Source: Primulina eburnea (taxonomy: Eukaryota > Streptophyta > Magnoliopsida > Lamiales > Gesneriaceae). Taken from it: 64,000 bases of DNA. Made by a program: the position numbers and the translations under genes. Of the stretch, positions 22,775 to 32,495 are shown in pieces. Location: NCBI RefSeq assembly GCF_022965805.1, contig NC_133108.1, forward strand, positions 24,333,545-24,397,544. Reading direction: 5' to 3'. The notes under the pieces are model-generated. The model did not search any database and was not told where the DNA came from. It saw nothing but the letters and a program-made list of their open reading frames with translations. The stretch's first letter is position 1, and each line of letters begins with the position of its first letter.

Positions 22775-23802
22775 ACTTGGACCTTCATAAAAAGATTCAA
22801 GATTTTGAAATAGACAAACCCAGTCTATTAGACAGACCTAGTCTATTTAATTCTAGCCAAAAACTGAGCCCAACCAGATTTTTCTTTAGACCACTTACAG
22901 AATTAAGCATATTAACTACCCAAATAAATGACATTATATTCTCAAAAGCCAAAGAAAATTTCTACAAAAAATTCCAAATGATCCAAAAAATTCTTTTCTT
23001 AAAACCTGATGGCATAAAAATTATTCCTTTAAAAGGAATAAATGAATATGACAAACATAAAATTGATTGTGAAAAAGAAACTTTAGACATAGAAAATTGT
23101 TCTTGTCAACTTCAATTCTACATCCTTTCTACCCAAATACACTTTTCATCATTTAGATATTTTTTCTTTCAGTTTAATAATAAGGAAGAAAGAATAAGTA
23201 TAAATTCCTTATTAGATTTAGGATTAGTTTCCGAAACCATCATTACAGATAAAGATAACATAGACAGTCTCCACAGAGTTGCCCTTAAAAGTGCAATCCA
23301 ATATATCTTTGATATCGGCAATAATGAAGTAAAATTAGAAATTAGATCAACATGTCCAGAATGGATTAGAACAGATTTAGAACCAGCAGTTCACAGAATT
23401 TGGGTCAAGCCCTTTTTTAATTTGCAAAGACAAGAAGCGGAACCCAAAGTCCATCATCCAACCATTGGCAGTGCTACAATCCAAAAACAAATAAAACATC
23501 AGAGATTACAGACATTAGCCTTCAAGCATAAATTCATCGAAAAGAGAAACGAAGACTACATATTATATTTTATGAACCAGATTTACAAAATCTACATATT
23601 GAGCTCATCACCATGCGTTGATCATTTTCCAGATTTTTATACAGATGCTCTCAAAGCTTTTTATTTTTATACTAGAATGTACAACAGATTCTTGGAAGAA
23701 TTAGAAGACCAGACGATAGAAAAAATCTTCTACTCCTCAGAAGAAGATATTATCCTTGAAGATTTACTCGATGAAGAAGGAATGCACAATTTAGACACAT
23801 GA
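22714..23802 (+). pseudogene. Endogenous pararetrovirus transactivator-type gene, C-terminal frame
   Basis: Open frame from after the TGA/TAA pair at 22708-22713 to the stop at 23800-23802, with no ATG at its start. It joins smoothly onto the coiled-coil end of the preceding frame once the single-base shift is allowed for. Contents include FRPLTELSILTTQINDII, a Cys-bearing segment (CEKETLDIENCSCQL), an ALKSAIQYIFDIG stretch, WIRTDLEPAVHRIWVKPFFN, and an acidic C-terminus (EEDIILEDLLDEEG). I assign it to the same protein by position and frame continuity. I cannot name a domain in it. Confidence 0.6.
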
Positions 23803-23849
23803 TTTTTATTGAATTGTAAATTTTGTATTTTAATTGTAAAATGTGTACT

Positions 23850-23852
<3 letters not shown>

Positions 23853-23914
<62 letters not shown>
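23853..23914 (+). repeat. AT dinucleotide repeat
   Basis: About 62 bases of uninterrupted AT directly after the viral gene fragment. It is the first of five such tracts up to 24664. Confidence 0.97.
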
Positions 23915-23918
<4 letters not shown>

Positions 23919-23991
23919 AATAACATCAAAATGATGCAACCATTACAAGGACAAATACTATTCAAGATTCCGAAAATACCCTTGAAGATGT

Positions 23992-24000
23992 CTATAAAAA
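23992..24000 (+). promoter_or_regulatory. Candidate pararetrovirus-type TATA box
   Basis: CTATAAAAA lies about 190 bases after the transactivator stop. In caulimovirids the pregenomic RNA promoter lies in the intergenic region after this gene, so the position fits. The stretch 23915-24230 is otherwise non-coding, with a CT-rich block (24055-24110). Weak evidence. Confidence 0.35.
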
Positions 24001-24232
24001 GAAGACAAGGCCTCCAAGGAAATGCAAGTTTTTTGATACCAAGTTTTGATTCCCACTTTCTCTTTCTTTCTTGTGTCTTGTCTTTCTTACTTTTCCTACT
24101 TTCTCCACTCACATTCAAGGTGTTCTTAACCTTCAAGCTTCATGTTCTTAAAGAATTTGTAAATCCTTTGAAGATTCATATTGAAGTTCTTATTTTGATT
24201 CCAAGGTGTGTTTTATTTATGTGTTAAATACT

Positions 24233-24234
<2 letters not shown>

Positions 24235-24283
<49 letters not shown>

Positions 24284-24315
24284 ATGGTTAAACTGCCTAA
24301 ATATATATAAATATC

Positions 24316-24351
<36 letters not shown>

Positions 24352-24511
24352 ATCTTTGAAGATTTTGTGGTGTTCTTTGCAAAAGTATGCTCTAGATACA
24401 ATCTTTTAAAGATCGTATGCAATCTGAAACTGGAGGAACCTCAAATCTTTAAAGATCTTTAAATTCCTGCATTTAAATTCTTGTATTTAAATTCCTGTTT
24501 TTAAATTCTGC

Positions 24512-24576
<65 letters not shown>

Positions 24577-24616
24577 CATATTATATGGACGGTTAAACTG
24601 CCTACTTTATTTATTG

Positions 24617-24664
<48 letters not shown>
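24235..24664 (+). repeat. Cluster of AT microsatellites with a repeated GGTTAAACTGCCTA motif
   Basis: AT tracts at 24235-24281, 24301-24353, 24513-24573 and 24618-24664. The motif TGGATGGTTAAACTGCCTA follows one tract (24281-24299) and TGGACGGTTAAACTGCCTA follows another (24586-24604), so part of the block is duplicated. The spacer 24354-24512 has repeated TTTAAAGATC and TTTAAATTC words. No coding potential. Confidence 0.9.
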
Positions 24665-24667
<3 letters not shown>

Positions 24668-24674
24668 CATACAT

Positions 24675-24814
24675 ACCGGGGCATGTCCCGAGGATGTATT
24701 CAAATAATATATTTTGGGCTCATTGTAAAGAAAATTTAAACTCGTTTTGCGCTGTAATTAATTAACTCTAATCACATTGCATTGTAATAACGATTAAGAG
24801 TTAAGGGCCCCACA
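24675..24814 (+). repeat. Truncated LTR end of a B-family element (B2)
   Basis: From ACCGGGGCATGTCCCGAGG to GGGCCCCACA this matches the last 220 bases of the B LTR with an internal deletion. It starts exactly at the AT tract that precedes this block in B, so the break lies in AT repeats. Confidence 0.88.
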
Positions 24815-24819
24815 CAGCA

Positions 24820-24831
24820 TGGTATTAGAGC
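24820..24831 (+). promoter_or_regulatory. Primer binding site of B2 (one mismatch)
   Basis: TGGTATTAGAGC, a C-to-T change from the canonical site, five bases after the LTR end. Confidence 0.85.
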
Positions 24832-25026
24832 ATAGCTTGGAATGCTCGATTGAGTCTTTTGTACACTTGAATAGGCACAAATGAATTGTGCGATTGTGTT
24901 TGATTTACTTGTATTACTTGCTCCTACTTGATTTAGTTTGAGTAAGTTATTGATGTGATAGTTGATTTGAGATGATGTTGATGTATCATTGATCTGTATT
25001 TGTGATATTCATACTATATTTTGTAG

Positions 25027-25856
25027 ATGGATCCCACAAAAGAAACTGCGAGTAGTAGTACGAGAGGATGGTTGGACAATTTGAAGGATTCCATGGATCT
25101 AGTGATGGCTCGATTCCAGGACTTGAAACCACCGAGGGTCTTTGGCACCACGAGTGCAGAAATAGCCGAGGCCTGGTTGAAGGATATCAAGCATTTGTTT
25201 AATATTTTTTAGTACTCCAAGCCTCGGAGAATGAAGGTTGCTTTGTATCAATTGAAAGACCGAGCAAAATCTTGGTGGGAAGTTGCTGAGATTGGATTGA
25301 AAGAGGTCGGGATTGAAGTCACATGGGATGTCTTCAAGGCCCAGTTTTGGAGTAGTATTCTCCTCTTTCTTATTATATTGCCCAAGAGAATGAATTTAAT
25401 AGTCTGTATTTGGGAATTATGAATGTTGCAGAATATGCTTCGAAGTTTTCTACGTTGTTGAAATATGCACCTCACGTAGCTGCAAATGCAAGAGCAAAAT
25501 AAAAAAAGTTTGTGAATGGATTACATCCTGCTATATATACTTTTGTCATTTCAGGATTGCCTGCGAGCTACGCAGAGGCAGTTCAAGAGCCAAGGCCGCC
25601 GGAGCTGGACTAAGGTGAGGAGGTCTCAGTACGCTCCTTCACCTCCAGTGTCAGCTCACCAGCCTACTTTGCGTCCAAGAGGTAAGAAGTTCAAGAAGAC
25701 TGGTTCTGATTCTTCATTTTCTTCGAGTTCGAGTGGATCCCTGTGAGGGAGTCATGTGATTGTTCTTTATTGTAGTCATTGTGGAGGCAAACATACTATC
25801 GAGCAATGTCGATGTATGTTTGGTACTTGTTATCAGTGTGGACAGGAAGGCCATTA
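25027..25856 (+). pseudogene. B2 gag remnant
   Basis: It begins MDPTKETASSSTRG, the counterpart of the gag start of B, with the same capsid motifs (MARFQDLKPPRVFGT; AEAWLKDIKHLFNI; KSWWEVAEIGLKEVG). It has a TAG stop near 25210, shifts near 25350 and 25590, a TGA near 25745, and stops elsewhere. The nucleocapsid knuckle region (CSHCGGKHTIEQC; CYQCGQEGHY) is the last recognisable part. Likeness to B ends abruptly at about 25856 within the second knuckle, where C-family LTR sequence begins. No pol is present. Confidence 0.85.
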
Positions 25857-28124
25857 TATAGCACACAACGGTGAAAATTACCATAATCAACGACTTTCAT
25901 GCACTTAAAAAGCGTAAATGTAAACGTGTCGTATGAAATCATTACATGTCAAAGCAGTTCATCATTTTCATCATTCATTGTTCATCATTATCATCATTCA
26001 CCATTATACATCATTTCCTTTAGTGAATTCATTTTTCATTAGCTGTGCCTGTTGTACATCATTCATCATTTACGATGGATCCATCATACATAGAACTGCG
26101 GTACCCGGCAGCTGTCGGACATCAATAATAGTATTACCCATCCACTGTGCCTAGGCATCATCATCAGAATTTACATATACATCTTAAGCATTTACTTATA
26201 CTTCGATAGCCACAAATAATCCCATCCTTCAAAACATCAGCATTTTCTTCACTTATCAAAATCATGCACGTGCGTAAATTTTCTTAAAACCTAGCATGCA
26301 ACGTATTTTCCATAATTTCATAAAAATCATAATCATGTTGCATAAACATTTAAAAGCATGATAAATTTGTGCTCGGGGTGCTGCCAGGACTAAAATCTCA
26401 CCACTGGTACAAAATGACTGCCCTTGGAAACCCAAAAGGACCATTTTACCTCTAGACCTCTAAATTCGACCCGAATCTTACCAAACTCCTTAAAACATCC
26501 CAAAACATAATTAAAATGTTTCTTAGACGTAAACTCGAGCCCGTTTCAAAAACTTAATCGATTCGTTTTAAAACTTGGACCGAAGTCCCGGTTTTAACCC
26601 GAATCGAACCGAAACATAACCAAATTTTTCCTAACTCGAACCATGACTCAAAACTCCATAACCAGCCTATAACCCACTTATTTAAAACCACGGAGGACCT
26701 AAAAACAGGCCCCAAAAGTTGCTGACATTCTCCATGCACACAAATTTTGACAGCTTGAGAGATTTAAGGATAAAAATCATATCTCCCTTGTTTTTCAATC
26801 AGAAAATTACGAATTTACTATCGAATCAAAGATAACAGAGAGTGCTACAAATAATATGTTGAACACATTTCCAGAAAATCAACCTATAAGTCACAGAATT
26901 TGAAATAACAAAGGGTGATGGGTTTTGTGACATAGAAATTTCATAGCTTGTGCGGTTTTCCGATAAAAATCATATCTCCCTCGTTTCTTATCAAAACATT
27001 ACAAATTTGCTGTTGAATCGAAGATAACATAGATTCTAAAAATCATTTGTTGAATAAATTTCCAGAAAACCAACTTATAAGTCATGTAATTCGAAATAAC
27101 ATAGGGTGACGAGTTTGGTGGCACGGAAATTTCACCTGAAGACTCAAGATATCGATCGGAACTCTCTTAAAACCCACAAACTTCAACTCCAGCCTTATGT
27201 CCCCTTCTTATTCAACATGTACAACCCTTAGCAACATAAAATTGGCAGCCCTTTGCACCAAAGCAAGAAACCGTGAGTTGTGCGCAAGTTATACGCATAT
27301 ACGTGTAAAAATATTTCAAAAGTGATGCTATAAGGGGGACCAACGAATTATCAATAAAATATAAATATTATCACGCATATAAATTGTGTAAATGATAAGA
27401 AAGGAGATACATAGCGTGCCTTGATGTTTATATGCTTGAAAACTCGAAAAACCCGCGTCGGGAAGCACCAGAGGAGCGGGAAGGTATCTTGTTTGAAGAA
27501 ACAATGGAGGACTGATATTTTATTCAGCAAGCCTGCTGTAACTTCACGAGAAAAGCTGCTGGAATTTTAGTGGGTGGGCGGCCAATGACTAGGTTTAGGG
27601 TTAAGATTAGTTTAGGGTAATTTTAAATGCTAAACAATGCACTAATGGGCCAAAAATAAGGATTAAGGGATATTTGGGTCCATTAAGCATTAAATCAAAT
27701 CCAATAAGCCAAAAATTGTTCCCGAACAATATTTCGTCTAGGTTGCCCGAACCCTCGAAAGTCTTATGAATCGTTAAAATTTGTGTACCGGTCAAAAAAA
27801 AAAAAAGACCTAGCGCGTAAAAATACCAACCAAGACTCATTTTCAAAAATCATACTTAAAAACACCCCATATTAATCAATTAAAATTAATATTTCCATAA
27901 AAATATTTTTTCCTGGATATCCCCGGTCTCTGTTACTCGTTCGAGCGCAAATTGCAACTTAAAATCCTAATGCATGACACTTTAAACAAAGCTTGAATTA
28001 AAACACAAATTAATGAAATAAAAATGCATTTAATGCTTTAAAAGAATTTAGTAAAATACCAAAGAAATTTAATAACTTGGATGCATATGATATACGTGGA
28101 CCTTCAAATTCTCAAGACGTTACA
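25857..28124 (-). repeat. C-family LTR copy C', truncated at its 3' end
   Basis: Read on the minus strand this is a diverged relative of the LTR at 32496-35139. It begins near 28124 (TGTAACGTC) and is cut at 25857, so about 450 bases of LTR end are missing. Shared landmarks include the segment near CGTTCGAGCGC (27930), the block ending near 27450 (GGGAAGCACCAGAGGAGCGG) and the GCTGCCAGGAC segment near 26385. It is older than the C LTRs by divergence. A 193-bp tandem duplication is described separately. Confidence 0.7.
26769..27140. repeat. 193-bp tandem duplication inside LTR copy C'
   Basis: Two units start near 26769 and 26962. Each holds AAAATCATATCTCCC, a TCGAA.ATAACA word, TTTCCAGAAAA.CAAC.TATAAGTCA and a GAAATAACA.AGGGTGA word. 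They differ at roughly one site in five. Confidence 0.75.
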
Positions 28125-29300
28125 TCATTCACAACAAATTTATCATTGTTAAAGGTGAAAATTCAAATCTGGAACATCTTTGAAAAGGGACCGATCAGAT
28201 CGATAGCTTTTAGAGTGGGTCACGCTTCGATCGGGTATAGGAGGAGGGTCTGCCGTTTGAGCGCTGAACTAGGCCATGATGCAGACTCAGGAAAGTCCGA
28301 GTCATGGTTCAGTAAGGCCCAAGCATGGCTAGCCATAGCCAATGACAGATCGGGTTTTTAGGTTTGCTTAAGGGGTGGGCGAATGTGGGGTTTTGAGTGT
28401 CTGAGCACGTCCGCTTTCATGTTACTGTAAGCCCTAGTTAGGTCGGTCCAAGAGGGTCTGGTCTTAGTCCTAGGTTGATTGGTTATGGCCTAGTCTGGGA
28501 TGATTTGGATTAAGGCCGAGTATTTGTCTTGGTTGTGGAGTAGGATTTCGGCTCACGTGTGCAGGAAATTACAGCAGCCTTTCAAGAGCCCTTCGAGAGT
28601 CCTAAAGAGTCTGAATTAAGCTATTTAAGGGCTGGTCATGTGTGGTTAAGTCATTGTTTAAGTTTGGGAAAGTTTAGTTGAGTTTCAGGTTGATTCGACT
28701 TAAAACTGGGACTCCGGTCCAAGTTTTATAAATAACTAGAGAATTTAATGCTTGAGCTCAAGTTTACGTCTAATAAATTATTAAACATATGTTTTAAGAT
28801 GTTTTGATAAGTTTGGATGGATTCGCGTCGATGTTTTAAAATCCAAGGGTAAAATGGTCAAATTATGTTTCAAGGGCAAAATTACAGGGTTTCAAGGGCG
28901 AAATTGTCATTTTGTACCTGAATTGAGTTAGCAGTCCTGGCAGTGCCCTGACAACTTAAAATGCATGTTTAAAATATTTATTTTATATGAATATGAAATT
29001 TTGATAAAAAATGCGGAAATTGCGTTGCTTGCTTGTTTTGAATAAAATATATGAATATGCATGAAATTTTATAAGTGATAAATCTGATGACATGTTTGAA
29101 TGAGGTGACTTGGTTGTGACTAATAGGAACACGAACACGAACATGAAACGTGTAAGTTTAAGACTCAATTGATGGGTGAAAGTGCCGCAGATCTTGTAAC
29201 ATGGTTATACGTAGATGGATCCATCAATCCACACAACTAATGGTCTAAATTCAATATAGGGAAAATGAATACTTATGTGATGACATGATTTGAATATGAA
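28125..29300 (+). repeat. Decayed C-like LTR, 3' part, plus orientation
   Basis: The stretch around 28690-29200 is a plus-strand relative of the C LTR (AAAACTGGGACTCCGGTCC, TTTTAAGATGTTTTGATAAG, CCTGGCAGTGCCCTGA, GATGGATCCATCAAT). 28125-28680 is less clear and could be LTR or unique sequence. It is head-to-head with C'. No coding region found. Confidence 0.55.
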
Positions 29301-30421
29301 TGTAAGGTCCAGTAAATTCGATATACGTAACATGAATCCACGCAATCTAGGGTTTTATTTTAAATATGTTTTAAAGATTTTTGTGCATTATTTATTGCAT
29401 GATTATTGCTTGGATAGGGTTTATTTCTTGATTCTTTTAAATTTTCATGCATTGGGATTTTAAGTTGCATTTCACGCTCGAACGAGGAACGGAGACCGTG
29501 GATTATCAGGAAAAATATTTTTATTGAATGATTAATTTTAATTAATTAATTTGAAGTGTTTTAAGGGTATTTTTAAAAATTGGGCCTTGGTAGATATTTT
29601 TACTCACCGGGTCATATTTTTAATCGGTGCATAAATTTTGACGATTCAAATGACTTTTTTAGAGTTCGAGCAATATTTTCAAAAACGTACGTAAAAGAAA
29701 TATTTTTCGAGAGCATTTTTGGACTTGATGGGTTTGTTTTATTTCTTAATGGACACACAACCTTTTTTAATCATTTTAAAATTTAGATTATGCCCATTAG
29801 TGCAAGTTTTATTAATATAAATCCTACCGTAGAAAACCCTAACCGTATTCCCTCTTAGTGGCCACCCCCTCCCTCCCCATTAGCAGCCTCTCCCTCACGT
29901 TTTTGCAGTAGCAACTAGCCCCCATCGATTTTCCTCCATTATTTATCAAGAAAGTTTCCTCCCCGCTCCTCCGGTGCTTCTTCGACCCACACTTCTTCGA
30001 GTCTGTGGGCATTTACATGATATGACACACCATGTATCTTCCTTTCTCATAATTCATCCTATAATTATATGCTGATATGCATGCCATGGTCAAAGGTTTC
30101 ATAGTTCTTGCATGTTTAAACGTTTAAGGCTTCTGTTATCATGATTTTCGCATGTATTCTTTTCACAACTCACATTTGTGTTACCATTGTGCAAGGGGAT
30201 GCCGAGCAAGGGACCTAGGAGGCTGTACATGTCTAGGAGTATGATGTCACTAGGTTGGAGTTGAGATTGGTGGTGTATGATGTAGGCCGAGAGGTGTTGG
30301 TCAAGGGGTGGCTCGTTTGTGTTTGGGTTCGGGTGAGAGGCTGAGCCGGCTGTGCAAGGGCCATCCCTAGTCATGAACCAAACTTTGGTGGGTCGAATTC
30401 ATGGTCCAAGATGGCTAGAAC
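29301..30421 (+). repeat. Decayed C-like LTR, 5' part, plus orientation
   Basis: It starts TGTAAGGTCC at 29301, resembling the C LTR start, and follows it through TTAAGTTGCATTTCACGCTCGAACGAGG near 29470 and the following U3 segments. The likeness fades after about 30000, and the sequence ends where the truncated C LTR begins at 30422. The missing end would lie beyond the right border of the C insertion if C entered this LTR. Confidence 0.55.
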
Positions 30422-31378
30422 TGAAACATCTACTAATTTTAAAATGCGGAATTTTTTTTTAAAGCTCACATTTTTTATAATATACCTTTAAATAAATTTG
30501 CATGCATGCAACTCCCTTGAAAAGAAAATACCATTTAAAAATAACGCCCGTAAACATTCGACAGATAAAAATGTTGCAATAAAAAAATGCCAACATGTCC
30601 CAAAATTATGCATAATTAAAATAAAAAAGGTAAAATTATAAAGATCAACAACATAACGTAAAATGTATAAAATCGCTCATGTTTTCTCAAAGCGCAAGAA
30701 AACGTAATGTGAGGAAAAGTGTGGTTCTGGGGTCGTGCATGCACATTCGGCCATGCCTACTCAGAGTTCGGCTCCTCCAGTCTCCTCAGATAAATTCTCA
30801 CCTGCATCAAACACACTAGTGAGTCTAAAGACTCAACACTCCTGCACCGTTAATAGAAAATACATGTACATTGCACACAGTAGTGAAAAAAACCATATCC
30901 AACAAACATTTCATGAACTTTAAGACAACATGAATGTAAACGTGTCGTGTAAAATAATAACGTCTCAAACATGTCCCATCATATCATCATATACATATAC
31001 ATTTTCTTTTAATTGAATTCAGTTCATTATTAGTGACTTTCATATCAGCTCTATCGTATCATCTATATTCGATGGATTCATTTATAAATCGTGGTAACCG
31101 GCGGTGGGGACATTAGCGACAGCATTACCTGTCCACTGAGCCATGGCCTCATCTCAAAATATCTAATATAATCTGGTTAGTCACAACCAAATCCCATCCT
31201 TCAAGACGTGTCATCATATCCAACACTTAAAAAAAACATGCATATATGTAAATTTTCCTTAAAACCAAGAATGCACTGTAATTTACATAATTACATTAAA
31301 AAAAATCATAACATGATGCATAAACATTTAAAAAATGATAAATTTGTGCTCAGGGCGCTGCCAGGACCAAAAACTCAC
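30422..31378 (-). repeat. Element C third LTR, truncated
   Basis: Matches 32496-33449, the 3'-terminal part of the C LTR on the minus strand. Its U3 side is missing. It is joined directly to gag sequence at about 31378 through a short shared CACC, which points to a deletion by microhomology. Confidence 0.87.
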
Positions 31379-32263
31379 CTGCACACGCCGAATGGAACCT
31401 GTTGCACTGATTGCAAGGCTGGCCGGCCTTTGGCATAGGTACCAGGGAGGTCTCTGCTGATGGGGCTTCCTAAACAATCCCTGGGGCTTCTCTGCCTTTG
31501 CTGTCTCGGTGGCCCAGTAAACTGCTTCTTCTGCGCTTGGGAACTGAACTGATTCTACTGTCTCTTCCGCTGCATCTCAAAATCGATGTCTCACTGCGCC
31601 TGCTCCGCCTGAAAATCACATGCGCTTGCCTCATCATAACCTACTGGCCTCATCAACATGACGTCCCCGCGAAGGGTGGGTCTCAGTCCGCCCAAGAAAT
31701 GCCTCAGCTTCTGGGCGGCATCTCTAGCTATCATGGGCACAAAATGGCAGCCCATGTCAAACTTGCTGATAAAATCTACCACAGACAAGTCTCCTTGTCG
31801 AAGACTCATAAACTCCCTCGTCAGGCGGTACCTGACGTCAACTGAAAATTACTTCCCATAGAATATCTCCTTGAACCTATCCCAGGTGAAAGTAGCCAAG
31901 TCCACTGCATGCGCGGCTTCCTCCCACCAAAGGGATGCATCATCCCTCAACATGTAAATGGCGCACCTGTCCCGTAACCATATCTCATCTGCAGGTACTC
32001 GTAATGCAGCTCCAATAATCAAATACATCCCTCTACCAAGAATGGATCAGTAGTGCCCCCGAACTCCTTCGGGTTAAGTCACCTAAACTACTTGTAAACA
32101 TCCCCTGAGGCCTGAGAGCCTCCTGTACCTGCTCCAGTAGCCTAGCCATACCCTCCAGAACACGGGTGGCTGCATCCCTAGGCTGTGGTGGTGGTGGATG
32201 GTCTCTACCACCTCAACGAATATCGTCCTGTCTATCTGCACCGGGGGCATGTCCGGGAGGCAT
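31379..32263 (-). pseudogene. Element C second gag copy, truncated
   Basis: On the minus strand it starts with ATG at 32263-32261 (MPPGHAPGADRQDDIR), followed at once by a TGA. Further stops and a frame change follow, then recognisable capsid (AHAVDLATFTW-like codons near 31910, and an open piece MSLRQGDLSVVDFISKFDMGC, continuing LRHFLGGLRPTLRGDVMLM). It ends before the zinc knuckle at the junction with the truncated LTR. It parallels the gag at 59724-60659. It follows a complete LTR and PBS, so C once had at least two internal regions sharing an LTR. Confidence 0.85.
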
Positions 32264-32481
32264 GATATCTGAATACAATCAAATTTTTTAGTTTTTTTTT
32301 TTTAAAAAAATCCTTAAATTGTGAAATCATTTTAACATGCAATGTAAATCATAACTCATGTAATCATGCATGTGATAACAGTAAATCATTTAAAACATTT
32401 AAATCATAAAAGCTTACAGACTTGATGCTTGAAGTTTGAGCAGCAGTCGCTGGCGGCGGCACAACCTTATACAGGACCCTT

Positions 32482-32493
32482 GCTCTGATACCA
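32482..32493 (-). promoter_or_regulatory. Primer binding site of the second C unit
   Basis: The minus strand reads TGGTATCAGAGC, two bases after the LTR end. Confidence 0.9.
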
Positions 32494-32495
32494 AC

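Noticed and set aside
28077..28361. 94-codon ORF in a region with no clear element
   Set aside because: No recognisable domain; codons run across the border of LTR copy C', and the neighbouring DNA is LTR-like. Not supported as a gene.
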